From CAYLMG01 sp964464635 (lineage in GTDB: Bacteria; Planctomycetota; Phycisphaerae; Sedimentisphaerales; Anaerobacaceae), in NCBI GenBank assembly GCA_964464635.1, contig CAYXGT010000076.1, forward strand, positions 1 through 13,536: a DNA stretch of 13,536 nucleotides, given 5' to 3'. The translations under genes and the position numbers were made by a program. Below are positions 1 to 6,047 of the stretch, piece by piece. How positions within the stretch are numbered: the stretch's first letter is position 1; every line of letters starts with the position of its first letter. Below the pieces are notes generated by a model, which searched no databases, was not told where the DNA came from, and worked only from the letters and a program-made list of their open reading frames with translations.

Positions 1-240
1 AAGGGTTTTTCTCAGGACGGAGCGGCCGAGATAATCGGTTCCGAAAATATTTTTCCTGCCCGGCGGCTCATACTCCGTGCCAACGACACTGTCCCATTTC
101 AGAGGACCTATATTCCAGTGAAAAAGCTCGGCAAGATATATAAAAGCGGTAAGTAAAAAGTATATTGAAATAATAACAACACAGGCTGCAGCGAGTCTGC
201 TTTTGGTTAACTGTGAAATTGTTTCAATTCTGCTTCGCAA
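1..240 (-). CDS. ABC importer inner-membrane permease, DppC/OppC type (partial, runs off left edge)
   Basis: This is the N-terminal 80 codons of a second permease of a peptide/nickel-type ABC importer; the rest lies beyond the left edge. The minus-strand frame has a basic start, one hydrophobic segment at about residues 15-40, then a periplasmic loop leading to GTDYLGRSVL near residues 67-76. That motif is the conserved GTDxLGRDxxSR-type signature at the start of the BPD transport domain in DppC/OppC proteins. I see no ATG in frame near the start. The best start is TTG at 238-240, because GAGG lies 7 bases upstream of it. The gene then overlaps the end of the preceding permease gene by 15 bases, which suggests translational coupling. 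The order DppB-like then DppC-like is usual for these importers. The substrate cannot be told from the permeases, and no binding protein or ATPase is visible in the window. Confidence 0.82.
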   Translation of the reverse strand, partial: MRSRIETISQLTKSRLAAACVVIISIYFLLTAFIYLAELFHWNIGPLKWDSVVGTEYEPPGRKNIFGTDYLGRSVLRKTL

Positions 241-1171
241 GTGCAATCCTCGGGTCAATAAGTACATAACAAATGTCAGCTATAAGGGTAAAAACCGCGA
301 CAAGAACGGCGGCGATGTAAACGACGGCATTTAAGAGCTGATAATCCCTTGCAGCGACAGCATCAACAATCAAAGAGCCCAGGCCGGGAATCCCAAAAAA
401 TCTTTCCAGAAGAAGCGAGCCGAGAAAAAGAAAAGGAATTGACATAACGACTTTTGTGATGACTGGAATCATCGCGTTTTTAAGGACGTGTTTGAATAAA
501 ACGGCAGCCGGGCTGAGACCTTTAGCAAAAGCGGCCCTGACATAATCGCTTTTAATCTCATCGAGCATAACCGTTCTGTAGAAACGAACGTTGCCGCCGA
601 GACCTGCGAGTATCCCTATTAGCAGCGGCAGTGCAATATACTGCGGCATCGAGAGGTCCGGCCAGAAGTAAACCGGAAATAATCCCCACCTGTAAGCGAG
701 AAAATACTGGCCGAACAAAATAAAACTCAAAAATGGAAGACTTACGCCAATCGTACTAAGGCAAATTATTAGGTAATCTGCGAAGCTGTTGTGATAATAA
801 GCGGCCAAAAGAGCAAGTATTATGGAGATAATCACAGTACCTAACAGCATAGGAATTGTTAAAGCAAGTGAATAGGGAGCTCTTTTTATGAGCTTGTCAC
901 TTATCTTTTCGTGGTCGCGTGCCCTGCCGAAATTAAAGGTAATGGCATTTTTGAGATGGTTGACAAACTGGCTGTCACGGGCCAGAAAAAGAGGTTTATC
1001 CAGGCCGAGCTCTGAACGTATTTCATCTTTTGTCTGCTGGTCTGCGAATTGGCCTGCATATTCATCCGTGACATCGCCGCCGATGACGTTGAACAATAAA
1101 AACGTTATCAGCATTACTCCGAAAACTGCAGGGACAAAATATATAAGCCTTTTTAAGATATACTTAGCCAC
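224..1171 (-). CDS. ABC importer inner-membrane permease, DppB/OppB type
   Basis: A 315-residue integral membrane protein of the binding-protein-dependent transport family, the first of two permeases forming the channel of a peptide- or nickel-type ABC importer. Hydrophobic segments are visible at about residues 8-28, 100-124, 132-158, 175-193, 234-256 and 280-305, the usual six for DppB. The cytoplasmic EAA-type loop that contacts the ATPase is near residues 201-233 (DEIKSDYVRAAFAKGLS). The family signature FGIPGLG lies near 259-265, and the protein ends with the typical LIDPRIAL. Length is normal for the family. The start is GTG, read as Met, with GAGG 7 bases upstream. A good promoter lies 36-64 bases upstream. 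It is transcribed away from the molybdenum-type regulator across a shared control region, so co-regulation is possible but unproven. Peptide, nickel or another small solute could be the substrate. Confidence 0.9.
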   Translation of the reverse strand: MAKYILKRLIYFVPAVFGVMLITFLLFNVIGGDVTDEYAGQFADQQTKDEIRSELGLDKPLFLARDSQFVNHLKNAITFNFGRARDHEKISDKLIKRAPYSLALTIPMLLGTVIISIILALLAAYYHNSFADYLIICLSTIGVSLPFLSFILFGQYFLAYRWGLFPVYFWPDLSMPQYIALPLLIGILAGLGGNVRFYRTVMLDEIKSDYVRAAFAKGLSPAAVLFKHVLKNAMIPVITKVVMSIPFLFLGSLLLERFFGIPGLGSLIVDAVAARDYQLLNAVVYIAAVLVAVFTLIADICYVLIDPRIALAKQN

Positions 1172-1206
1172 TTACTAACCTCTAAATATGTTTTTTGGTA
1201 TTTTGA

Positions 1207-1235
1207 ATTATAACGAAAAAGGGATTGAATTACAA
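1207..1235 (-). promoter_or_regulatory. sigma70-type promoter for the ABC permease pair
   Basis: Read on the minus strand, TTGTAA (1230-1235) is followed after exactly 17 bases by TATAAT (1207-1212). That is a full -10 consensus and 4 of 6 for the -35. It lies a short distance upstream of the GTG start of the DppB-like gene, giving a leader of roughly 30 bases. Confidence 0.55.
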
Positions 1236-1267
1236 ACTTTCATCCAAGTGAAAAAGTCATAACATAT

Positions 1268-1304
1268 TCGATGCCAGATACTCGATACCGGATGCTCGAT
1301 AGCC
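1268..1304. repeat. 14-bp imperfect tandem repeat, about 2.5 copies
   Basis: Units are TCGATGCCAGATAC (1268-1281), TCGATACCGGATGC (1282-1295) and a partial TCGATAGCC (1296-1304). The two complete units differ at three positions. The array sits in the divergent intergenic region between the permeases and the ModE-type regulator. Its role is unknown. Confidence 0.6.
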
Positions 1305-1361
1305 TTTTTCCACAGTATTGAATACAACAGGATAAATTAAAATTTAGAGCTTGATTTGTTT

Positions 1362-1413
1362 TTGACAAATAATATAGTCGGGCTATCGATATGTATTGTT
1401 GTGCATAACGGTA
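1362..1413 (+). promoter_or_regulatory. promoter region of the ModE-type regulator: TTGACA element with overlapping operator
   Basis: A perfect TTGACA hexamer is at 1362-1367. At 16-18 bases downstream, where the -10 should lie (about 1384-1391), the sequence TATCGATA matches the consensus poorly and forms the left arm of a palindrome resembling a ModE box. A weak -10 buried under an operator would fit a repressible, autoregulated promoter. The exact -10 and transcription start are not clear from the sequence. Confidence 0.4.
1384..1413. promoter_or_regulatory. putative ModE-type operator (palindrome with 6-base spacer)
   Basis: The left arm TATCGATATGTA (1384-1395) and right arm TGCATAACGGTA (1402-1413) are separated by TTGTTG (1396-1401). 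The reverse complement of the right arm is TACCGTTATGCA, which matches the left arm at 9 of 12 positions. The cores are CGATATGTA and CGTTATGCA. From memory, the ModE consensus is two inverted CGNTATATA-like half sites about 6-7 bases apart, so arm sequence, orientation and spacing all agree. The site lies directly upstream of the gene for a ModE-type DNA-binding protein, consistent with autoregulation. Confidence 0.55.
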
Positions 1414-1428
1414 TTATTTTGTGCGAAA

Positions 1429-1782
1429 ATGAAAAAGCTTGAATCGAAATTCAAATTGTGGCTTGATACGGCCGACGGCGAGGGAGCACTCGGTGACGGC
1501 AAATGGCAACTCTTAAAGACCATTGAAAAGAAAGGCTCCTTAACTGAGGCGTGTAAAACCCTGCATATAAGCTACCGCAAGGCCTGGGGTGACATAAAAA
1601 AGGTGCAGGATGCACTCGGTATCACAATCGTCGAAAAACATCGAGGCGGAAAGAACGGAGGCAGCAGCGGATTAACCAAGGAAGGAAAAGCATTAGTAAA
1701 GGCTTATACGAAATTTCACAGCGAAATCGAGAAGGCGCTTGAGCGGGCCTTCAATAAACACATAAGGAAACTTCAGCAATGA
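1429..1782 (+). CDS. ModE-type winged helix-turn-helix regulator (DNA-binding domain only)
   Basis: A 117-residue transcription factor of the ModE N-terminal (LysR-like winged helix) family, which in other bacteria controls molybdate/tungstate uptake and molybdoenzyme genes. After LGDGKWQLLKTIEKKGSL, the helix-turn-helix spans about residues 37-64 (SLTEACKTLHISYRKAWGDI). The wing follows as RGGKNGGSSGLTKEGKAL at 72-89, a strong signature of this family. There is no C-terminal TOBE/molbindin domain, so it either does not bind oxyanion itself or needs a partner. I chose the ATG at 1429. The frame extends back to a TTG at 1396, but that codon lies inside the likely operator and would add an atypical N-terminus. 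No strong ribosome binding site precedes either. Its TGA overlaps the ATG of the next gene (ATGA), implying coupled translation. Confidence 0.85.
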   Translation: MKKLESKFKLWLDTADGEGALGDGKWQLLKTIEKKGSLTEACKTLHISYRKAWGDIKKVQDALGITIVEKHRGGKNGGSSGLTKEGKALVKAYTKFHSEIEKALERAFNKHIRKLQQ

Positions 1783-2588
1783 AACAGAAAGCAACGGATG
1801 CTTTTGAAAAAGATTACGGTTTTACACTCATTGAGCTGCTGGTTGTGCTTTCCATAATAATGTTACTTATGAGTATTATTATCCCCGCTCTGGGCAAGGC
1901 AAGGGCTCAGGCATATCAAATCGTATGTCAAAGCCAGTTTCGCCAGTGGGGCTTTGCATTCGAGACTTATGCCTGTGCGAATAACGGTTTCTATCCCCAT
2001 ATAGACGGCCTGGACAGAGACGACGGCGGCGCAGATAATTTCGGCTGGGTGGATAAGCTGCCGCCATTAATGGGTCAAAAGCCCTGGCGCGATTACCCGA
2101 TATGGCACAGGCCAACAAAAGGAATTTATCAGTGCCCCATCGCAAGGCCCGGCTCCGGATATGGATATAACATAGAGAAGCTCGGCTATTTCTCATACGC
2201 TATGAATTCCTGCCTCGAGCTCGATAAGAGTTGCTGGTCACCTTTTGGCCAGCCGGGCTTAAATAATATGCCGTCATTTCTCGATACCGCAAAAATTGAA
2301 AGTCCTGCACGCGTGATACTTCTTTTCGACCAGTTGCTCGACCCTGCAAAAGGCTACGGCGGTGATGAAGAATACCCTATGGCAGGCCGATACTGCGGCA
2401 GCTATCCAAGGGCATTTTCAGCAAGACACTATAAGAAACGCGGCGAATTAGGAGGCTCGATTTTATTCTGCGATTATCACGTCGAATGGAAAGAGACGGT
2501 CTGGAAACCGGAATGGCCTGTAGATGACCGCTATTTTCAGGCGCCGCCGAGGGATGATTTGGACTGGTATCCGTACCAGATAGATTAA
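1779..2588 (+). CDS. type II secretion/type IV pilin-like prepilin protein with H-X9-DG-like C-terminus
   Basis: A 269-residue protein with a class III prepilin leader. It has a 14-residue charged leader ending in Gly14, then FTLIELLVVLSII with Glu at +5, then a hydrophobic helix to about residue 37. A prepilin peptidase would cut between Gly14 and Phe15, and the protein would join a pseudopilus or stay in the inner membrane. The C-terminus (ARHYKKRGELGGSILFCDYH, about 215-234) resembles the planctomycete H-X9-DG processing-associated motif: His217 is present, but the usual DG is DY here and the spacing is longer. Proteins of this sort occur in many copies in planctomycete genomes, often singly, and their roles are mostly unknown. 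Its start overlaps the regulator's stop codon, with AAGGA about 10 bases upstream. A surface protein coupled to a metal regulator is unusual. Confidence 0.85.
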   Translation: MKQKATDAFEKDYGFTLIELLVVLSIIMLLMSIIIPALGKARAQAYQIVCQSQFRQWGFAFETYACANNGFYPHIDGLDRDDGGADNFGWVDKLPPLMGQKPWRDYPIWHRPTKGIYQCPIARPGSGYGYNIEKLGYFSYAMNSCLELDKSCWSPFGQPGLNNMPSFLDTAKIESPARVILLFDQLLDPAKGYGGDEEYPMAGRYCGSYPRAFSARHYKKRGELGGSILFCDYHVEWKETVWKPEWPVDDRYFQAPPRDDLDWYPYQID

Positions 2589-2614
2589 ATAAAATATTTT
2601 ATTAACTTTAATGT

Positions 2615-2622
2615 AAGGAGGT
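2615..2622 (+). promoter_or_regulatory. strong ribosome binding site AAGGAGGT
   Basis: A full anti-16S match lies 9 bases before the ATG at 2632. It fixes that start and suggests efficient translation of the secreted dockerin protein compared with its neighbours, most of which have weak sites. Confidence 0.75.
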
Positions 2623-2631
2623 CAGAAAACG

Positions 2632-3504
2632 ATGAAGAAAATGTTTTTGATGGTCGTTGTTGCAGCAATGTCGAGTCTGACGGCAAGCGGTTCGCTGTCA
2701 ATTTATGACATTCAGTACACAACCAATGCTGACGGGACAAGCGACTATGACGAGCAGACGGTCGATTGTGAGGGCGGTATTGTCATACATAAATCCGGCG
2801 GAAGCAGGCAGCGGATTGTGCTCTACGACCCCAACAATGCATACGGCTGGGGCGGTATCGAAGTAAAGGGAGATATCGATACAACACCTTTCGATGACGT
2901 CAATCTCGGTGACTGGGTGGCATTGGGAAGTGTAACTGTTTACGACTGGGAAAACAAATCAAGAGGAACCACTATTCTTTATCTCGATGAAACATCAACA
3001 TCGACAGTCACTATATTAAGTACTGGCAATGAACTACCGAAACCGCTGGAAGTGGATGTTAATGATGTTGCTGTAGTTTACGACGATGTCAACGATACTT
3101 GTTATGTCACCGACCACAGTGCTGAAATATATGAGTCGATGTACATACAGGTCAGAAATGTCACGGTCGGCGATGTTAATGTCGGCTCACATAGTGATAA
3201 TTATTCGCTGGAAGATGAGAGCAACCCGAATATCTACTGCTGGTCATCGGATTATATGAACATCGACAATCCCGACGACGAAACGCCGCACCCGATTATA
3301 CAGACCGGCCTGTGTATGTGCGGCCTTAACGGTATTTTCGAACAATATACAAAAGAAGGCGACGGCTGGGATTATTACCAGATTCTGACGACAGACGTCT
3401 ATGATTTTGTCATCGAGCAGAAAGGCGACCTCGACGGGGACTGCGATGTGGATTTTGCCGATTTGGCGATACTGTCCGACAACTGGCTCGTGGGAACAAA
3501 ATAA
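2632..3504 (+). CDS. secreted protein with beta-rich OB-fold-like region and C-terminal dockerin-like repeat
   Basis: A 290-residue exported protein. Residues 1-20 form a Sec signal peptide (MKKMFLMVVVAAMSSLTASG). The mature part is rich in Asp, Thr, Val and Tyr and looks all-beta. Residues 25-125 (SIYDIQ..., VDCEGGIVIH, NLGDWVALGSVTVYDW) resemble the OB-fold domains found in secreted nuclease-associated proteins; this is judged by pattern only. The C-terminus (about 265-286) is one Ca-binding dockerin/EF-hand-like loop, GDLDGDCDVDFADLAIL, followed by SDNWL. That short repeat is common in Phycisphaerae secreted proteins. It may act as an attachment or sorting tag, since one loop is less than a full two-loop dockerin. 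No catalytic motif is recognisable. It follows the prepilin gene by 43 bases in the same direction, so the two surface proteins may be co-transcribed and work together. Confidence 0.75.
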   Translation: MKKMFLMVVVAAMSSLTASGSLSIYDIQYTTNADGTSDYDEQTVDCEGGIVIHKSGGSRQRIVLYDPNNAYGWGGIEVKGDIDTTPFDDVNLGDWVALGSVTVYDWENKSRGTTILYLDETSTSTVTILSTGNELPKPLEVDVNDVAVVYDDVNDTCYVTDHSAEIYESMYIQVRNVTVGDVNVGSHSDNYSLEDESNPNIYCWSSDYMNIDNPDDETPHPIIQTGLCMCGLNGIFEQYTKEGDGWDYYQILTTDVYDFVIEQKGDLDGDCDVDFADLAILSDNWLVGTK

Positions 3505-3520
3505 TTTTACAAGCTGGTAA

Positions 3521-3548
3521 TTACAAAGGCATAAAAATATAATATAAT
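3521..3548 (+). promoter_or_regulatory. possible internal promoter before the membrane-protein gene
   Basis: TATAAT at 3543-3548 is preceded after 16 bases by TTACAA (3521-3526). The -10 is perfect but the -35 is weak (3 of 6), and the region is A/T-rich, so a chance match is possible. If real, it would separate expression of the downstream four genes from the regulator and surface-protein genes. Confidence 0.3.
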
Positions 3549-3589
3549 ATCGCCACAACAACAAATGAATATGGTTTAAGGGTAACATT

Positions 3590-4225
3590 ATGAAAAAGGA
3601 TTATATCCTTGGTGTACTGTTCTTTAGCGGTTTGTGGGGACTTTCCGAAGCCGGCCTGGGCGGTATTCTATATCGTGCTCATATTCCCGGCAGCTCGATT
3701 ATTCTGACACTGATTGCGTTCGGGATTCTGGCAATATCGAGGAGCTATTTGCCGCAGATGGGGACTGCAACTCTGATGGGGCTTTGTGCGATGCTGTTTA
3801 AGTTTTTTAATTCCCCGTTTTTTGCCTGCCACTTTGCGGCAATTGCCATAACAGGTATCAGCTTCGATATATTCCTTGCTTTTCTGAATATAAAGAATAA
3901 AGCGATAGCGGGTTTCGCTGCTGCGTTCTTCAGCTATACCGCCTTTGCGGTTTTTATGACTTTCATTGTCAGGTACGGCCCTTACTGGACGGAGTCAATG
4001 GCCAAATTTAACGGCCACATTATAAGAGGTATTATTGCGGCTGCTTTATGTGCCCTCTTCGTTCCGATTATGTTAAGAGCGGGCCAATCTCTCAAGTTAA
4101 AACTCGATAAGCCATTCAGTTTCAAATGGAGACCTGCGCAGGGTTCGATTTCACTTGTGACGGCAGGCTTGTGGATTTTCAGCCTGTGTGCGTTTTCAGC
4201 ACATTGGATTAATGCAGGCCGATAA
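3590..4225 (+). CDS. polytopic inner-membrane protein of unknown function
   Basis: A 211-residue hydrophobic protein I cannot assign to a named family. About six or seven membrane spans are visible: near residues 5-27, 34-51, 58-74, 77-98, 103-127, 143-164 and 187-204. Distinctive features are GLSEAGLGG near 17-25, a FFACHFAAIAITGISFDIF segment near 77-95, and a basic loop near 163-181. The size and span count would suit an S component of an ECF-type importer or a small carrier, but I see no diagnostic motif. The start has AAGGG a few bases upstream. The next gene, a P-loop NTPase, begins 5 bases after the stop with no good ribosome site of its own, so the two are probably translationally coupled. 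Given the neighbours, a role in molybdate/tungstate handling is a reasonable guess, no more. Confidence 0.7.
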   Translation: MKKDYILGVLFFSGLWGLSEAGLGGILYRAHIPGSSIILTLIAFGILAISRSYLPQMGTATLMGLCAMLFKFFNSPFFACHFAAIAITGISFDIFLAFLNIKNKAIAGFAAAFFSYTAFAVFMTFIVRYGPYWTESMAKFNGHIIRGIIAAALCALFVPIMLRAGQSLKLKLDKPFSFKWRPAQGSISLVTAGLWIFSLCAFSAHWINAGR

Positions 4226-4230
4226 AAAAA

Positions 4231-4785
4231 ATGGTTAGTCAAGAATGCAGGCTTATTTTACTGACGGGTAAAAAACACAGCGGCAAAACAACATTTGTAC
4301 GAAAGCTTGTTGAAAAATTAAAAAAAGAAAATTTCAGTATTGCAGGTTTTACAGCGCCTTCTGTTTACCAAGGCGCTTTTTTATTCGGTTTTGACCTGGC
4401 TGACATACAAAGCGGTTTGTCAGTTATATTTGCCCGCCGAAAATCAAAAACAGATACCTTTGAGTTCAGCGATAAAGCCTTACTGTTCGGCAGAAAGATT
4501 TTAGACAGTGACCATACTCGAAATGCGGATTTGATTATTATCGACGAGTTCGGCCCGATGGAGCTTGAAGGCGGCGGCTGGCGAAAAAATACAGACTATC
4601 TGCTCGAAAATAAAAAAATCTTACTGCTTGTTGTCAGAGAAGAATTAGTTGAAAGAGTCGAACAATTATATTCTAATTTACCCTGCCAAACATTTCGGGC
4701 AACAGAAGAATCTGTCGGGCAAATAATAGCACTATTAAAAACAGGGAGGCAAATGTGGATAAGGAAAAAATCTACGAAGAAATAA
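4231..4785 (+). CDS. THEP1-like P-loop nucleoside-triphosphatase
   Basis: A 184-residue cytoplasmic NTPase. Walker A is GKKHSGKT at residues 13-20, right after the first beta strand. Walker B is LIIIDEFGPMEL at 101-112, with Asp105 and Glu106. The combination of an early P-loop and a DEhGxMEL-type Walker B is characteristic of the THEP1/NTPase_1 family, whose members hydrolyse NTPs in vitro but whose cellular roles are poorly known. Length is normal for that family. It starts 5 bases after the membrane-protein stop with only a weak, distant GCAGG upstream. Its last 31 bases overlap the start of the small Cys-rich gene in another frame. Such tight packing with a membrane protein and a MobB-like protein suggests an energy- or nucleotide-dependent step in the metal or cofactor pathway, which is inference from context only. 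Confidence 0.75.
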   Translation: MVSQECRLILLTGKKHSGKTTFVRKLVEKLKKENFSIAGFTAPSVYQGAFLFGFDLADIQSGLSVIFARRKSKTDTFEFSDKALLFGRKILDSDHTRNADLIIIDEFGPMELEGGGWRKNTDYLLENKKILLLVVREELVERVEQLYSNLPCQTFRATEESVGQIIALLKTGRQMWIRKKSTKK

Positions 4786-4931
4786 AGAAGCGGTCAAAGG
4801 ACGGCCAAATCAGTTGTAAGCAGTGTTTTGAAGTCGCACAGTGCTGCCAGGTCGGACTCAAAGAGGTGGGCAAAATGTGCAACGAGAAGAAAATAAAGAT
4901 TCGTTTCTGCCAGTTAGGATGCTTCGAATAA
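4755..4931 (+). CDS. 58-residue cysteine-rich protein, function unknown
   Basis: A small gene overlapping the 3' end of the NTPase gene by 31 bases. It starts at GTG, with a strong AGGGAGG 5 bases upstream, and ends 1 base before the MobB-like gene. The 58 residues contain seven cysteines: Cys21, 24, 30, 31, 42, 52 and 56, after a charged N-terminal helix (VDKEKIYEEIKKRSKDG). The core reads SCKQCFEVAQCCQVGLKEVG and the tail IRFCQLGCFE. The closing KIxxxxCQLGCF pattern resembles, from memory, a short domain seen near ModE-like and AOR or formate dehydrogenase genes in anaerobes; there the middle often lacks the extra cysteines and looks helix-turn-helix-like. I cannot name the family. A metal- or Fe-S-binding adaptor, sensor or insertion factor would fit the cysteines and context. 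The strong ribosome site and tight packing support its being a real gene. Confidence 0.72.
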   Translation: MDKEKIYEEIKKRSKDGQISCKQCFEVAQCCQVGLKEVGKMCNEKKIKIRFCQLGCFE

Positions 4932-4932
4932 A

Positions 4933-5466
4933 ATGATAAAAATGGATTCGATGCTTCTCGTCGGCTCAACAACAAAAAAAACCGGCAAAACAAGGTTAGC
5001 CTGCGATATTATAAGGTTATTCTGTAAAACAAAAGAAATCACGGCAATCAAAATCACACCTGCAGACGAACCTTCACTATCACAGGACGACTTTTCGCTA
5101 ACCGAAGAAAAGAACACAACCGCAGATACTGACAGCTCAAGATTCCTAAGAGCCGGTGCTAAAAAAGCATTCTGGCTTAAGGTGAAAAAAGATTCCTTGC
5201 AGAAAGGCTTCGATTCTGTGCTAAAGCTAATCAGTGTGGACTCGATTGTCGTTTGCGAATCAACTTCTTTGAGAAAAATCATTGAGCCGGGACTCTTTCT
5301 TATTGTTAAGAGAAACAACGAGACAGATTTAAAACCTTCCGCTGCTGACGTTTCCCAATTTGCCGACAGAATTGTTAACTTTGATGGCGAGAACTTTAAT
5401 ATCAATCTGGACGAGATAAAACTCGAAGGCAGCAGATGGTCGTTAAATAAAGGATACTCAGGTTAA
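4933..5466 (+). CDS. MobB-like P-loop protein, probable molybdenum/tungsten cofactor factor
   Basis: A 177-residue P-loop protein. Walker A is GSTTKKTGKT at residues 11-20, following MLLV. A second motif, DSSRFLRAGAKKAFWL, lies at about 67-82, and a VVCESTSL strand at 106-113 is followed by PGLFLIV. The arrangement resembles MobB-type proteins (GTP-binding partners of MobA in molybdopterin dinucleotide synthesis), which share the P-loop, a D-S/T-x-R-x-x-x-AGA motif and an E-S/G-N/T strand. Similarity to canonical MobB is partial: the usual HxH-type motif after the P-loop is not evident, so a divergent relative with another role is possible. The start at 4933 is one base after the Cys-rich gene ends; two more in-frame ATGs at 4942 and 4951 are alternatives. 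It converges on the ThiF-like gene, and their stop codons overlap in TTAA. Confidence 0.65.
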   Translation: MIKMDSMLLVGSTTKKTGKTRLACDIIRLFCKTKEITAIKITPADEPSLSQDDFSLTEEKNTTADTDSSRFLRAGAKKAFWLKVKKDSLQKGFDSVLKLISVDSIVVCESTSLRKIIEPGLFLIVKRNNETDLKPSAADVSQFADRIVNFDGENFNINLDEIKLEGSRWSLNKGYSG

Positions 5467-6047
5467 AACATTATTGTCTGCCGGCAGTTTTCCAGTAAAT
5501 CGAAGCAGTGAAGTTTATTCTCCTTTCCTTTATATTTGCCGATAAGAATCTTTACACCTTCAGCAGCCATAATACCTGCTGTGACTTCGACCGTAAAAAC
5601 AGGTGTGCCGAGCTTTTTTTCCATACCCTGCGTCTGGTCCTTATAGATTTTATCCATTGTGCCACTTCCCGGCTGGATGACCCCTACCTCTCCATACCAG
5701 CCGGCAACTGCGCCGTGAATCAGAGGCTTATTTAATTCGGAGCACTTGTGAGCAAGTATCAATCTGTCCTCGATATTATCAAGACAATCGAAAACGATGT
5801 CAGTGCTCTCCCATACTTTTTCCGGCAACTTATTAAATTTGCAGTCGAAACCGGAAAACTGTACCGCACAGTTTATTGTTCTTATTCTCTTTTCAGTTTC
5901 GTCAGTCTTCCTGCTTCCGAGATTTTCCAGATTCGAGTTTAACTGTCGGTTGAGATTAGTCTGTTCGAAGGTATCAAAATCCACTGCATTTATAGCACCT
6001 GCACCTAATCTGGCAAGCTGTTCGCAGACGAAACCGCCAAGACCCAC
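5463..6047 (-). CDS. HesA/MoeB/ThiF-type E1-like sulfur-carrier activating enzyme (5'-disrupted)
   Basis: The open part encodes 194 residues of a ThiF/MoeB/HesA adenylyltransferase, which activates the C-terminal Gly of a MoaD- or ThiS-like carrier with ATP. Visible landmarks are the nucleotide-binding GLGGFVCEQLARLGAG near the start, VDFDTFEQTNLNRQL (Asp and Asn-Arg-Gln for ATP), DCLDNIEDRLILAHKC, HGAVAGWYGEVGVIQPGS, and a C-terminal GTPVFTVEVTAGIMAAEGVKILIG. Zinc CxxC pairs seen in E. coli MoeB are absent. The only conventional start, GTG at 6045-6047, would remove the first Rossmann strand. The family N-terminus (RYQRNIGSIGIDWQKKLLES) is clearly encoded just upstream in the same frame, behind stop codons. 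The protein as called is therefore probably truncated, or the gene is a pseudogene. The likely partner is the MoaD-like protein encoded upstream in the same strand run. Confidence 0.7.
   Translation of the reverse strand: MGLGGFVCEQLARLGAGAINAVDFDTFEQTNLNRQLNSNLENLGSRKTDETEKRIRTINCAVQFSGFDCKFNKLPEKVWESTDIVFDCLDNIEDRLILAHKCSELNKPLIHGAVAGWYGEVGVIQPGSGTMDKIYKDQTQGMEKKLGTPVFTVEVTAGIMAAEGVKILIGKYKGKENKLHCFDLLENCRQTIMF

Noticed and set aside
1268..1304. CRISPR-like array
   Set aside because: The units are directly adjacent with no spacers and only about 2.5 copies; no cas genes are present.
1396..1428. Earlier TTG start for the ModE-type regulator
   Set aside because: It lies inside the palindromic operator, has no ribosome site, and adds residues (MLCITVLFCAK) unlike the family's N-terminus.
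4914..5405. 163-codon open frame on the minus strand
   Set aside because: It is antisense to the MobB-like gene, whose P-loop and other motifs are clear, and has no recognisable motif of its own.
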